DNA of 64,000 nucleotides from Xenorhabdus lircayensis (GCF_016306625.1 NZ_JACOII010000044.1:62001-126000); one strand, 5' to 3'. Shown: positions 12,201 through 20,073, counted from the first letter of the stretch. Notes: generated by a model from the letters alone, not told the origin. A program made the numbers and translations.

Positions 12201-14617
12201 AGGGTGAAAGCTGGTTTGAGCGTGTCCAGCGGACACAACAGCAGCTCTGGCAGGATCTGGAACATTCAGACGTCTCTGCTGTATGGGTGATCAGAGAACT
12301 GAACCGCCAGCGCGGAACCACGGATATCACCATGCCGGTGGTCTTTACCAGTGCTTTGGGAGCACAGGTGACGGATTACCCTGACACTGATTTTCCTGAG
12401 CCACTCTGGGGAATATCGCAGACACCACAGGTCTGGATTGATCATCAGGTACTTGAACGACAAGGCGAACTGCATTTCAACTGGGATGTCGTGGAAGCGT
12501 TATTCCCCGCCCAGATGATTGATCACATGTTCAGTGCATATTGCCAATTGCTGGAAGACTTGGCGGATGCGGAAAACTGGCATGTTCCTCTGACTGTGCC
12601 TTTGCCTGAGACTCAACAAATCAGTCGTCAGCAGGTGAATGAGACCAGTGTGCAATTTGAATTTGCACCGTTGCATTGCCGTGTGGCAACAGCGATGCAA
12701 AAATTTGCCCAACAAACGGCGCTGGTGGATGGGGATACCGTAATCAGCTATCAGCAACTGGAACAAGCTGTCAGAAAATTGGCGCAGTATCTGATTGAGC
12801 AGGGCATCAGAGAGGGAGATCTTGTCGGCATCGCATTGCCCCGCAGTCATGAACAGATTATTGCACTACTGGCTGTGCAATGGCTGGGCGCCGCCTACGT
12901 ACCGCTCTCAAGTCAGTGGCCGCTATACCGCAGGGAACAGGTCATAGAGCAGGCAAAAATCGCTTATGTCATCAGCCATCATGAACTGACATGGCCGGAA
13001 AACGTCACGGTTTTGTCCGTACAGGGAGAGCCTGATACTACATCGCGTCCTGAACCGTTAGCGGTGGCATCTGACTGCCTGGCCTACATCATTTTCACTT
13101 CCGGCAGTACAGGAACCCCCAAAGGCGTTGCTATCAGCCACGGTGCGGCAGTGAATACCATTGAAGCGGTCAATCGTCAGCATCGCTTGAATGAAGCGGA
13201 TAGGGGAATAGCTCTGTCGGCACTGTATTTTGATCTTTCTGTTTGGGATATTTTCGGATTGCTTTCAGTGGGCGGAGCATTAGTCATCGTGGCAGAGCAG
13301 CAGGAGAAAGACGCCGCTGCTTGGCTAACCCTGATCAACAAACATCGGGTGACTGTCTGGAACAGCGTGCCTGCCTTGCTCGAAATGGCACTGTTGGTGA
13401 ATGAAGATGTCGTCAATGAAAATACAGTCAATGACAATATAGTCAATGAAAATGGCAAACAGGGGTGCGCACTGGGCAGTTTACGTTTAGTGATGTTATC
13501 CGGCGACTGGGTTGCTGTCACATTGCCGCAACGACTGAAAACATTCGCCCCTGACGCTTTGTGTGTTGCGATGGGCGGGGCGACGGAAGCCGCTATATGG
13601 TCTAACTACCATGTCGTTAAGGATGGTGTAGTTAAGGATGGTGTAGTTAATGAGGCCGTTAACGGTGTAGTTAATGAAAGCTTAACTCATGACTGCTTGA
13701 AACAGGAGCCAATGCAGGAACCCTTAGTGGACTGGCGTTCTGTTCCTTATGGTGTGCCTTTGCCGAATCAGACCTATCGCATCGTCAATGAAACCAATGA
13801 AGATTGCCCTGATTGGGTCACGGGAGAACTTTGGATCGGTGGGCAAGGCGTTGCGCTGGGCTATTTTGGTGATGAAGAACGGACAGCGGGTCAGTTTGTC
13901 AGCCATAACGGTCAGCGTTGGTATCGCACAGGCGATACAGGCCGCTATCGTTCTGGCTCCATCATCGAATTTTTGGGACGCAAAGATCAGCAAGTCAAAA
14001 TTTCTGGTTATCGTTTGGAGCTGGAAGAAATTCAGCATGTTCTGCAAGCGTGTCCTGAGATTCAAGACGCTCTGGTGTTTGTCAGCAAGCAATATGCAGA
14101 TAAACAATATTCAGACAAACAATATTCAGATAAACAAGCTCGCCCAGTGCTGTCTGCTGTTGTGATCTCCCATGATGAGCCGGATTGGGATGGCATCATG
14201 GCAATATTGCGCCAAAAACTTCCAGAATATTCAATACCGACTCGCGTAGGCCATTGTCAGCGCTGGCCTTTGACCGATAACGGCAAGCGGGATCGCCAGG
14301 CACTCGAAACCTTACTGCATCCTTATGCCCGTGCCATTGAAACCATGCGTCCATCAACTGAGACCGAGTTGCTTCTGTGCGATCAACTCAAATCACTGTT
14401 AAACATTCCGCATATCAATCTGCATGACAATTTCTTTGCCATTGGTGGCGATTCCTTTATCGCTACCCGTTTAACGTCGGCACTGCGCCGCAACCACGGC
14501 ATTGAACTGCCATTGTGGAAGATATTTAGCTTACAGACTATTTCACACATCGCTCAGGCCATTGAATCCATGTTCATGGATGAAACAGATATTCAATTTG
14601 AGGAAGGTTCACTATGA
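3215..14617 (+). CDS. Hybrid PKS/NRPS megasynthase of a thiazoline siderophore, fatty-acyl primed
   Basis: This 3800-aa protein should load an acyl starter and add two cyclised Cys-type residues. Domains in order (residues): fatty-acyl-AMP ligase 1-600 (YSSGSTAKPKA at 183, WLPFYHDLG at 225); ACP with Ser649; ketosynthase 707-1125 with Cys866, His1001 and His1038; second carrier with Ser1195 (GLDSLQ); heterocyclisation Cy1 (D1390-x4-D1395-xx-S1398); adenylation A1 (YIIFTSGSTGVPKG at 1866), split by a methyltransferase-like/epimerase region about 2190-2530; PCP Ser2640; Cy2 (D2828, D2833, S2836); A2 (3291); PCP Ser3747. There is no acyltransferase after the KS. HMWP2 and PchE show the same Cy-A[E]-PCP logic but start from salicylate. 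Start: ATG 3215 with AGGT upstream, preferred over TTG at 3200. The stop overlaps the next start (ATGA). Five 15-bp tandem repeats sit inside the gene. Confidence 0.9.
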   Translation: MDSTKNSNRWVRNTLFQQARLTQEDIALRYCIQNKNNTNQTEFYSYRSLLSLGCKLASQLSLKTENISPALLLMPGDSSFVISLVACIIRGVSAIPVHLASHLRINRSSEAIEHIIEDSQPEFILTLSNFVDEIVERGWNKGRQIILVDKLIADFVDSDAVFPTEEQYNALYYPSDNPVYLQYSSGSTAKPKAVCNYDDNMRAQHEILLELHQHCQPKIITANWLPFYHDLGMFCGLLLPLLSGGCCNFMPPVHLVAEPFRWLKIIHDYQANSVAAPDFAWELCTSMIADELLAQLDLSSVKMAMNAAEPIRAETMNRFSARFSVTGFNPQSFTPAYGMAEATLLISHKPIDLNYVSRCFNAKALAKGQAIPDPAGRELMSSGQTVRQWQLHIVDPETHMLLPEGQVGEIWVNGASKAGGYWQNPALTEAAFNNMLANTPTGDHSGHHYLRTGDLAFLLQGELFVCGRLKDVIIVGGQNYMPNDIENTVERACHGVKTGGICACQDFDNGELIIMAEIYRHLKHHELTAMAKSIVAEIAQHFQLVVAKVVLLPRGKLCKTSSGKIRRRYMLSQHLTQQLNTAFLYSSGRDSSGDYSAENGSKETGVIEEKKPAIKSASPADWLQMAICRLLGTDSFDPSRGFSDTGLTSLLAVKFCQEINQHLNCKLRVTDLFAYPTLAKLTAYIEQNICPDQQNRDLAESDRVDREIAIVAISCRLPGQTDEHWQHYGEWLAAGQSAVRHEQSRYRRFAQPIGAINDIDKFDANFFNIPAREALLLDPQQRILLELSWHLFEQAGWLPEKNVKQRDIGFYIGQSGSEYGALLLQQNNPDYAKSYLVTGINTSATSGRLAKFYGTTGPALTIDTACSSSLVALNSAINALQQKQCSAAVVGGINLLLSPQIEQALINAGMLSPHGRCATFSHEADGYVRGEGAVLCLLKPYRQALADGDPVLAVIEGSVVAQDGESSSLTAPNPKSQSAMMARLLTEAALTPDDISLLETHGTGTALGDPIEISAIHAVYGQRKMPLHLGASKSQTGHLEAAAGLCAVVRAVAQIQQQKVFGHPTFTQCNPLIADCFHHYRFERETVACEINRVAVNAFSFTGTMAGVVLRKPEDSVSRRSPMPLYSFNRQSYWPEALLIGADHQSENQSENQQALAVSHCLNFDFVLSWVAEALSIDVSTLSDDDDLLNLGLDSLQMLDLVDECKKQNVSLTLAKLFEKTTLSAWRKYWQSLTAIHEKQFSHEKLAESASPSCQWNGEPFALTSIQQAYWQGRQKGQVLGKVACQVYIELDCASLPDADINQAVNKLFQRHDLLRMRIDAQGLAVICDYQPVAVTSYHWLHLSHESCVAESMNLRNLLSHRMADLSEESGFQLIASHSDQGTRLHINIDMVIADAMSLQILLDELSAFIRQPELTLPALNYSFPQYLLEQKLNNEKLNNEKLNNKALNNAEHAIYWQQRIVQGMPLAPQLPLAVQPAELQEQKFHHRDWRLDAGRWDQLKNIARRHGVTPSMLLATCFAETIRGWAKEPDFSLNLTIFNRRGSHPELPKLVADFTSLLLLGCKMQQGDSILTHARRLNQQFMSDLDHADYSAVQVLRDWSQQRGEQVTMPVVFTSNLGRDLLNENTLGTLNYLVSQTPQVWIDCQVMEHHQALLISWDSVDDLFPAGMVDQMFSFMTRLITAIVQDETVFNSSVTAYVEPSILALRRAPHQSEQLPPFAPRLLHQPFWHWSEKTPANIAVVSQGKAWTYQEISERVLELAWRLREQQIQYGDPIGLLLPKGIEQVIAVLACHAVGAVYVPLDIAIQPQRLQQIINQSDVCLVIGHQERDVQAGQTDYGWLNMAAIIHNQLPIEQVVFGHPADAAYIIFTSGSTGVPKGVVISHQAAANTVDDINRRYGNNKNSPITIFALSALNFDLSVYDIFGSLSLGGTLVLPNAGQEKEAKQWLDLLHDNQVTHWNSVPALFEMLLVAAEQEPRGLPASLNQILLSGDWVGLDLLPRLRALGSQANFTVLGGATEAAIWSNALDVSEIPPHWNSIPYGYPLAHQYYRVVDSKGRDCPDWVTGELWIGGQGVALGYYADPDKTATQFVMQAGERFYRTGDFGRFWTDGCLEFLGRQDKQIKLHGYRIELGEIEAVAERLSDVKHAVALFIDKQLIDKQLIDKQLVDKQLIDKPQKHIQLFIEGKEQHGSSELTAPADAVISELPDEIAAIDQSDAEQAVTSHLLYQILNNVFALDLADYQSSDALLAKAGIAAQWQPLFGTWLAWLVEQEMLECHAEGFRATARWQKRSLDIHDPRLLSIYHAIKPKSAWLAGVLTGKENPLLLLDDPVISPENLVAYSPDTRAMAEALCHQIEHLSDRLQRPVRVAELNGRSGILASYLLSHLKVECVHYCLMESAGSLRKLAEYRLAGYQHTVEVISAPDQKTGSADIVISNNALHRFSDIGQGIAALKSFCGTDSLIYAYESLALSPLALLTVLLLQDQNGFTDQRKGAFSPLLNQQDWQKTLSDAGLVIHATKAVQPHSALFICQCRQARKVIHRETVMQHLRQYLPAYMLPAQITSLTQLPLTANGKIDRQALIAQAAVARLEGLSGQMLAESVENVTLSDERELCVARVWQQILGVAPQADSNFFLLGGDSLHATRIVAQLEKEGVVNVTLAQIFSQPVLREFAQTITFSAQTLPSAQLIHQPELRYTPFEPTDVQRAYLMGRQAGFNLGGVATHYYNEYEHNEGFNAVRLENALSLLIARHDALRIVFDEQGCQRVLEQQPSSSLKVIYCRADEWEQVTATQRETLSHRVLEPTQWPLFHATLIQSDDGRSRFCLGLDNLVLDGLSMQIFFTELAVFNAKAQVELPSVGIGFRDYLTADHLKPKNKLNAKHDSESYWHQRLEQLPDAPRLPLICDPKSLGAPKFKRWKSVLPADRWQKLVAKARSYQITPSCLLLTCYAQVLAKWSESAALTINVTLFDRQPCHPDINHIMGDFTSLLLLACHQYQGESWFERVQRTQQQLWQDLEHSDVSAVWVIRELNRQRGTTDITMPVVFTSALGAQVTDYPDTDFPEPLWGISQTPQVWIDHQVLERQGELHFNWDVVEALFPAQMIDHMFSAYCQLLEDLADAENWHVPLTVPLPETQQISRQQVNETSVQFEFAPLHCRVATAMQKFAQQTALVDGDTVISYQQLEQAVRKLAQYLIEQGIREGDLVGIALPRSHEQIIALLAVQWLGAAYVPLSSQWPLYRREQVIEQAKIAYVISHHELTWPENVTVLSVQGEPDTTSRPEPLAVASDCLAYIIFTSGSTGTPKGVAISHGAAVNTIEAVNRQHRLNEADRGIALSALYFDLSVWDIFGLLSVGGALVIVAEQQEKDAAAWLTLINKHRVTVWNSVPALLEMALLVNEDVVNENTVNDNIVNENGKQGCALGSLRLVMLSGDWVAVTLPQRLKTFAPDALCVAMGGATEAAIWSNYHVVKDGVVKDGVVNEAVNGVVNESLTHDCLKQEPMQEPLVDWRSVPYGVPLPNQTYRIVNETNEDCPDWVTGELWIGGQGVALGYFGDEERTAGQFVSHNGQRWYRTGDTGRYRSGSIIEFLGRKDQQVKISGYRLELEEIQHVLQACPEIQDALVFVSKQYADKQYSDKQYSDKQARPVLSAVVISHDEPDWDGIMAILRQKLPEYSIPTRVGHCQRWPLTDNGKRDRQALETLLHPYARAIETMRPSTETELLLCDQLKSLLNIPHINLHDNFFAIGGDSFIATRLTSALRRNHGIELPLWKIFSLQTISHIAQAIESMFMDETDIQFEEGSL
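6647..6670 (+). repeat. 12-bp tandem duplication in the KS-carrier linker
   Basis: Two copies of CAATCAGAAAAC/T encode QSEN-QSEN in the linker between the ketosynthase and the second carrier domain. The expansion is in frame. Confidence 0.7.
7508..7564 (+). repeat. 15-bp tandem repeat (KLNNE) inside Cy1
   Basis: Three full units and one partial unit of AAGTTAAATAATGAG encode KLNNE-KLNNE-KLNNK-ALNN within the first heterocyclisation domain, probably in a surface loop before the conserved IYWQQRI segment. Units are nearly identical and AT-rich against a GC-richer gene. Confidence 0.85.
9671..9745 (+). repeat. 15-bp tandem repeat (IDKQL) between A1 and the MT-like region
   Basis: Five units of ATAGATAAACAGCTT, the fourth starting G and the last diverged, encode IDKQL repeated. 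They follow the LHGYRIELGEIE core of the first adenylation domain, at its junction with the inserted methyltransferase-like region. Confidence 0.9.
13397..13456 (+). repeat. 15-bp tandem repeat (VNENT) in A2
   Basis: Four units of the form GTCAATGAAAATACA encode VNEDV-VNENT-VNDNI-VNENG. They interrupt the second adenylation domain just after NSVPALLEMALL and before the LMLSGDW motif (written VMLSGDW here), where related domains have a short loop. Confidence 0.85.
13613..13681 (+). repeat. 15-bp tandem repeat (VVKDG) in A2
   Basis: Units GTCGTTAAGGATGGT and GTAGTTAAGGATGGT are followed by diverged GTAGTTAATGAG-type copies, encoding VVKDG-VVKDG-VVNEAVNGVVNES. They lie after the GGATEAAIWSN motif of the second adenylation domain. 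Confidence 0.8.
14087..14137 (+). repeat. 15-bp tandem repeat (YSDKQ) at the end of A2
   Basis: Three and a part units of GATAAACAATATTCA encode YADKQ-YSDKQ-YSDKQ, following the YRLELEEIQ core of A2. The position corresponds to that of the IDKQL repeat in A1, yet the nucleotide unit is different, so it appears to be an independent expansion. Confidence 0.85.
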
Positions 14618-17600
14618 ATCAGGAAATACAGCATCAAGCCACCGAATTGCTTTTTAGTCTTGAAAATAAACAGGCCCGTTTCTGGCTGGAGGGGGAAACA
14701 TTGAAATTCAGGGCGCCGGAAGGCGTCATGACGCCAGAAACCATTGCACAGCTAAAGGCACTGAAACCTCAGCTCATTGAGTTATTGAAAAACTGGCAAC
14801 ATCAGCGTGAGTTGTTGATCCAAAAAGACAAGCAGAATGAACCTTTCCCATTGAGCGATGTACAGGCCGCCTATTTTGTCGGTCGCCAGAGTTTGTTTGA
14901 ATATGGTGGCGTTGGTTGTCATGGTTATTTTGAAATTTTATCTCCCCATTGGGATGCCGATAAATTAGAGCGAATCTGGAACCAGATTATCGCCCGTCAT
15001 GGCATGTTAAGAGCCGTGGTGATGCCCAATGGGGAGCAGATGATCCTGCCTTTTGTCGAGCACTTCGCCATTGAACAGTCCTCTCAATCGGCCGAATCCT
15101 TGCGCGAAACCATGTCGCACCGGGTATATCAAACGGATAACTGGCCGATGTTTGATTTAAAAGTCAGTCAGGCTAATGGTAAAGCGTGCCTGCATTTCAG
15201 TATCGACCTACTGATTGCTGACTTCCTGAGTGTCCAGATCTTACTGGCTGAGTTATTGAATGGTTACAGCGGGCAGGCGATAGATCAAGCCGCGTTAGAA
15301 ATCAGCTTCCGCGACGTTATTCAATATCAGCGCCAGCAAAAACATGGGCGCGATTATGCGCAGTCACGTCAGTACTGGATGAACCGCATTGCGGATCTTC
15401 CCGCCTGCCCACAATTGCCAGTTCTGCGCACGGGCTGGCAGGGGACGCCACAATTCATTCGCCACGATTGCCAGCTTTCCCCACAGCAATGGCAGGAATT
15501 ACAGCAGATTTGCCAGTCACAGGGCATTTCTCCCTCTGGTCTGCTTCTGACATTGTTCAGTGAAGTGATCGCCAAATGGTCTGAAAGCCGCCATTTCAGC
15601 TTGAACCTGACGGTAATGAACCGTCCTGATGCGCACCCTGAAATAGCGAAATTAGTGGGCGATTTTACTTCGGTCAGTTTGCTGGAAGTGGATTTGCGCG
15701 ACTCCTGCTTGCTGCGTCAACGTGTCGAACAGATCCAAACCCAGCTTTGGCAAGATCTGGAACATAACGCATTTTCTGGTATCGAAGTGATTCGGGAATG
15801 GGTACGCCAGCGGGGCAAAGAGCAGTCGAAAATGCCGATTGTCTTTACCAGCGCCTTAGTCGGTGAGGGAAAAACGCAGGCGCAGGAAGCGATGATTGCC
15901 TCCCAAATGGAGATTGAATTCAGCTACGGTATCAGCCAGACACCGCAGGTCTGGATTGACTGTCAGGTGATGGAATTTCAGTCAGGGCTGCGTATTAACT
16001 GGGATGTGTTGGCGGGAATTTTCCCTGCCGACATGATTGAAACCATGTTTGCCGCATTGGTTGATACCGTCATGCAGGTCATCACCGATAAAGCCGTCTG
16101 GCAGCAACCTCTCACTTTACCGTTGCCGCAAGCACAGCAGCAGGTTCGCCAGCAGGTCAATGCAACCCTGAAACGGATTGAACCAGACTTACTGCATAGC
16201 AACATTTTACTCCAAGCGGAACAAACGCCATCAGCCATTGCTGTGATCGATGCACAGGGGACGATCACATACGCTGAACTGGTGGATCAAGCGCAGAAAC
16301 TGGCGAAAAAACTGGGGAGCCAACAGCGTCATGCCATTTTGATGGAAAAAGGCCATCAGCAGGTTGTGGCGGCGCTGGCGATCTTGCTGGCAGGTAGCGC
16401 TTATGTGCCAGTGGATGCCCGCCAGCCGTGGCCGCGAATTCTCCAAATTCTATCCGATGCGGCGATCAATACCGTCATCATTGCCGGAGCAGAAGAGCAG
16501 AAAAATCCACTGACGGAGGCAGGTTTTGTTGTCCTGAATCTCCATCAAACAGAGTCCTATCCTGAGCAAACCAACTTTGCATCTTCCGGTGCGGCTCCGC
16601 AAGATCTGGCCTATATCATCTACACCTCAGGCAGTACAGGCCAGCCGAAAGGCGTGATGATCAGCCATGAGGCGGCCTGCAACACAATTTGCGATCTCCA
16701 GCAGCGGATCGCGTTGAACGCCAGTGATCGCATGTTGGCTCTGGCGCGTCTGAGTTTTGATTTATCCGTTTTTGATCTGTTTGGCGTGCTGGGTGCGGGT
16801 GGGACGCTGATCTTGCCTGCGGAAGAAGATCTCCAGAATCCCGCCAAATGGTCGCAGTTAGTGGCACAGCATCAAATCACCCTGTGGAACTCTGTACCCG
16901 CGCAAATGAAAATGCTGACCGAATATCTGTCAGCCGAAACCCTGATCCAGCCTTCTTTGCGCTATACCTTATTGTCCGGCGACTGGCTGCCGGTCAGTCT
17001 GCCGAAAGTCATGGCGCAGGTGTTGCCGAATGCGACCCAGCTTAGTCTGGGGGGCGCGACAGAAGCGGCGATCTGGTCTAACTGTTGGCGGGTTGATCCG
17101 CAGGAAGAGTATCAAACTAGCATTCCTTATGGCATTCCACTGACCAACCAACAATTTAGAGTGGTTGATCCACTGGGCGCAGATTGCCCTGATTGGGTGG
17201 CGGGTGAATTGTGGATCGGCGGCTATGGTGTGGCGCTGGGATATTGGCAGGATGAGGAAAAAACAGAACGTCACTTCTTGACCGACACTCACGGCGAGCG
17301 TTGGTATCGCACTGGGGATCTTGGCCGCTATACCCGTGATGGCGTTATCGAATTTTTGGGCAGAATCGACCATCAGGTCAAAATCCGGGGTTATCGGGTG
17401 GAAACCGGCGAAATTGAAGCCTTACTGTTGAAGCATCCGCAAGTTGCTCAGGCCGCTGTCATTAAATCCGGCGATAAACATCATGCGGAACTGCATGCTT
17501 ATGTGGAGCCAGCCAAGTTGTCGCCGCTATCTCCTGAAAGCCAGCAATATTCCCATTACTGTCAGCAGACGGTGACTGAAATCAGAGAAATGGCTGAACA

Positions 17601-20073
17601 AGTCGCTGCATCGCTGGATAGGGAGCTGATTGAAAAGTTGTTCTCAGTATTGGATCAAGTGGCGTTAATGCAGATGGTGAAAGCATTGTCAGAAATGCAG
17701 ACCCTGCCTCTGCACCAATCCGTAACCCTCGATGAGATTATGCAACAAGGCAATATTGCGGAAGTCAACCGCCAACTGACCAGACGTTGGCTGCGTGCGT
17801 TGGTACAGCATCAATATTTGAAACAAGATGGGCATCATTACCAGTTAATCCAACCTGTTTCTGATCACGAGATTGATGATTGTTGGCAGCAATGTGTACA
17901 GCTAATGATGCAACTGGATAATGATCGCGGTTTACTGACTTATCTGGAACGCAGCAGCCAATGCTTACCAGAATTGCTACAGGGAAAAGAAGATCCTCTC
18001 AACTTATTATTCCCTGATGGCAGCCTTGATGTCGCTACCCATGCTTATCAAAACAATCTGATCAGCAAATTCATGAACCGCTTACTGCTCAGTACGGCAG
18101 AGAAAAAAGCGATTGAAGTGAACCAGCAGCAGAACCGTTGCCTGAAAGTGCTGGAGATCGGCGCGGGTGTGGGAGGAACCAGCAATGTGCTGATCCCGCA
18201 TTTAGCCGGATGGAATGTCGAATATACTTTTACAGATGTTTCAACCTTCTTCCTGAATGAAGCCAAGAAACGTTATCAGCAATTTGATTTTATTCACTAT
18301 CAGCTTTTTGACTTCAACCTGTCACCTATCGAACAGGGGTTGGATTGTGGGCAGTTCGATCTGATCATTTCTTCCAACGTGCTGCATAACGCGATTGTTG
18401 CCCGCAATGGATTGGATCATCTGCGCCAGCTTCTGGCGCCCGGTGGCTGGATGTTGATCATTGAAGCGACCCGCGATAACTATCAGCTGATGACATCTAT
18501 GGAATTTAAGCACGGCTTAACTCACTTTGCCGATGAACGTCTGGAATTGGATTCACCCTTTATGCCGCAGCAAAATTGGCTGAATGCACTGCACGATGTA
18601 GGGGGTGAAATCGTCTGGGCATATCCCCCTGTTGATGATGCGTTATACCAGATGGGGCAAAGTTTTATGTTGGCTCAATTTAATTCATGCCGCCAGCATT
18701 GTGAGTCTCAGTCACTGTTGGACAGTCTGCGGGAGCAATTGCCTGACTATATGGTTCCCGCCAGACTGGCGATCCTCGATGCCTTACCTATTTCTGCCAA
18801 TGGAAAATGGGATCGCAAACGGCTGCCCGTCTTGCCGGATCAAGTGAATAACAAGGCGGAGATATCATCACCGCAGACTGATGACCCGCTGGAGATGACA
18901 TTACTCACGCTGTGCCGTGAGGTGATTGGCAACGCGGCAATGGGCATTGACGATGATTTCTTCACCAGCGGCGGTGATTCTCTGCTCATTACCCAATGGA
19001 TCAACCGAATCCGGGAAACGCTGGGGGCTGATCAGGTTCCGTGGGAGGGCAGCTTAAGGCAAGTATTGCAACAGCCGACCGTCAGGGCATTGGCGGCTTA
19101 CCTGCGCAGCCAATCAGAACAGCAAGAAACCCAAAATCGCGCCTGTACCCGTATTGACTGCCTGAAAGAAGGCGATGGAGAGCCAGTGATTATCCTCCAT
19201 GAAGGCAGCGGTACTGTTTTACCTTATCTGCCATTAGTGGAGAAACTCTCTGGCCCAGTGTATGGCTTGAGCATTGGGAATATCGAGACATTTTTATCCA
19301 TTCCTGCGGATAACTTGATCCCGCAACTGGCCGCCAATTACTTAAAGGAAATTCAGGCGATATGGCCGCAATGCCATCTTGTCGGTTATTGCATGGGGGG
19401 ATTGTTGACCTTTGAAATTGCCAGACAGGCCATGGAAAGTCTGACTCCGGTCAAATCAGTGACAATTGTCAGTAGTTATCAGATCCCCTATCGCATAGAA
19501 GATAGCCTGATGATTGATATGTCGGTTGTCTGGGCGTTGGGCATTGAAAGCCCGTGGCCATTGGATAAAAGCGAACTTGACGCGATTTATGAGGAAATCT
19601 TAGCGGAGAAGCCAGACGTCATTACCCATGATGCCGTGTTCCAGCGTGCCAGCGCCAACGGATTGCACGAACTGGCGACAGCTTATGCTCAGGTTCAGCA
19701 ACGATCTGACGACCAGCGCCTGTCGCAGTTATTGGCGGCCATCGGAGGAAAAAATGCCACAGCGTCTGACGTCAGCCAAACTCAATGGAAACAGATGTGT
19801 GAAGTGTTCCGCCATAGTATTCGGGGCGTTTGCGGCTACCAGCCTGAATATTATGCTGGAGACATGACCTTTGCCTGTCAGCAGGGAAACACTTACCTGT
19901 TACCGTCATTGCAGCAGGACATGAAAACCTTCTGGCAGACCTACTGCATTGGTGATGTTACCTATCTCAATCTGAACGGCGATCATTTCAATTGCATGAA
20001 GGCCAGCAATATCCCGCCTCTGGTACAGCATATTGAACAGGGCAAACAAGGCAAAATAAAGGAGGCAGAATGA
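14614..20073 (+). CDS. NRPS with TubC-like dock, Cy, A[MT], PCP and Cys-thioesterase
   Basis: This 1819-aa terminal module adds and N- or C-methylates a third Cys-type residue and releases the chain. Residues 1-65 resemble a TubC-type docking domain (short helical/strand segment ending LKPQLIELLKNWQ), suiting it to take the chain from the upstream synthetase. Then come Cy (D198, D203, S206), A (YIIYTSGSTGQPKG at 667), an inserted methyltransferase with an intact SAM motif (VLEIGAGVGGTS at about 1179 and SSNVLHNA near 1253), the A10 motif SANGKWDR (1392), PCP Ser1456 and a C-terminal alpha/beta-hydrolase. Its nucleophile elbow is GYCMGG, with Cys1593 in place of Ser; His1791 in NGDHFN is the likely catalytic His. 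The order matches PchF of pyochelin. Start ATG 14614 overlaps the previous stop and has AGGAAGG upstream. Confidence 0.9.
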   Translation: MNQEIQHQATELLFSLENKQARFWLEGETLKFRAPEGVMTPETIAQLKALKPQLIELLKNWQHQRELLIQKDKQNEPFPLSDVQAAYFVGRQSLFEYGGVGCHGYFEILSPHWDADKLERIWNQIIARHGMLRAVVMPNGEQMILPFVEHFAIEQSSQSAESLRETMSHRVYQTDNWPMFDLKVSQANGKACLHFSIDLLIADFLSVQILLAELLNGYSGQAIDQAALEISFRDVIQYQRQQKHGRDYAQSRQYWMNRIADLPACPQLPVLRTGWQGTPQFIRHDCQLSPQQWQELQQICQSQGISPSGLLLTLFSEVIAKWSESRHFSLNLTVMNRPDAHPEIAKLVGDFTSVSLLEVDLRDSCLLRQRVEQIQTQLWQDLEHNAFSGIEVIREWVRQRGKEQSKMPIVFTSALVGEGKTQAQEAMIASQMEIEFSYGISQTPQVWIDCQVMEFQSGLRINWDVLAGIFPADMIETMFAALVDTVMQVITDKAVWQQPLTLPLPQAQQQVRQQVNATLKRIEPDLLHSNILLQAEQTPSAIAVIDAQGTITYAELVDQAQKLAKKLGSQQRHAILMEKGHQQVVAALAILLAGSAYVPVDARQPWPRILQILSDAAINTVIIAGAEEQKNPLTEAGFVVLNLHQTESYPEQTNFASSGAAPQDLAYIIYTSGSTGQPKGVMISHEAACNTICDLQQRIALNASDRMLALARLSFDLSVFDLFGVLGAGGTLILPAEEDLQNPAKWSQLVAQHQITLWNSVPAQMKMLTEYLSAETLIQPSLRYTLLSGDWLPVSLPKVMAQVLPNATQLSLGGATEAAIWSNCWRVDPQEEYQTSIPYGIPLTNQQFRVVDPLGADCPDWVAGELWIGGYGVALGYWQDEEKTERHFLTDTHGERWYRTGDLGRYTRDGVIEFLGRIDHQVKIRGYRVETGEIEALLLKHPQVAQAAVIKSGDKHHAELHAYVEPAKLSPLSPESQQYSHYCQQTVTEIREMAEQVAASLDRELIEKLFSVLDQVALMQMVKALSEMQTLPLHQSVTLDEIMQQGNIAEVNRQLTRRWLRALVQHQYLKQDGHHYQLIQPVSDHEIDDCWQQCVQLMMQLDNDRGLLTYLERSSQCLPELLQGKEDPLNLLFPDGSLDVATHAYQNNLISKFMNRLLLSTAEKKAIEVNQQQNRCLKVLEIGAGVGGTSNVLIPHLAGWNVEYTFTDVSTFFLNEAKKRYQQFDFIHYQLFDFNLSPIEQGLDCGQFDLIISSNVLHNAIVARNGLDHLRQLLAPGGWMLIIEATRDNYQLMTSMEFKHGLTHFADERLELDSPFMPQQNWLNALHDVGGEIVWAYPPVDDALYQMGQSFMLAQFNSCRQHCESQSLLDSLREQLPDYMVPARLAILDALPISANGKWDRKRLPVLPDQVNNKAEISSPQTDDPLEMTLLTLCREVIGNAAMGIDDDFFTSGGDSLLITQWINRIRETLGADQVPWEGSLRQVLQQPTVRALAAYLRSQSEQQETQNRACTRIDCLKEGDGEPVIILHEGSGTVLPYLPLVEKLSGPVYGLSIGNIETFLSIPADNLIPQLAANYLKEIQAIWPQCHLVGYCMGGLLTFEIARQAMESLTPVKSVTIVSSYQIPYRIEDSLMIDMSVVWALGIESPWPLDKSELDAIYEEILAEKPDVITHDAVFQRASANGLHELATAYAQVQQRSDDQRLSQLLAAIGGKNATASDVSQTQWKQMCEVFRHSIRGVCGYQPEYYAGDMTFACQQGNTYLLPSLQQDMKTFWQTYCIGDVTYLNLNGDHFNCMKASNIPPLVQHIEQGKQGKIKEAE

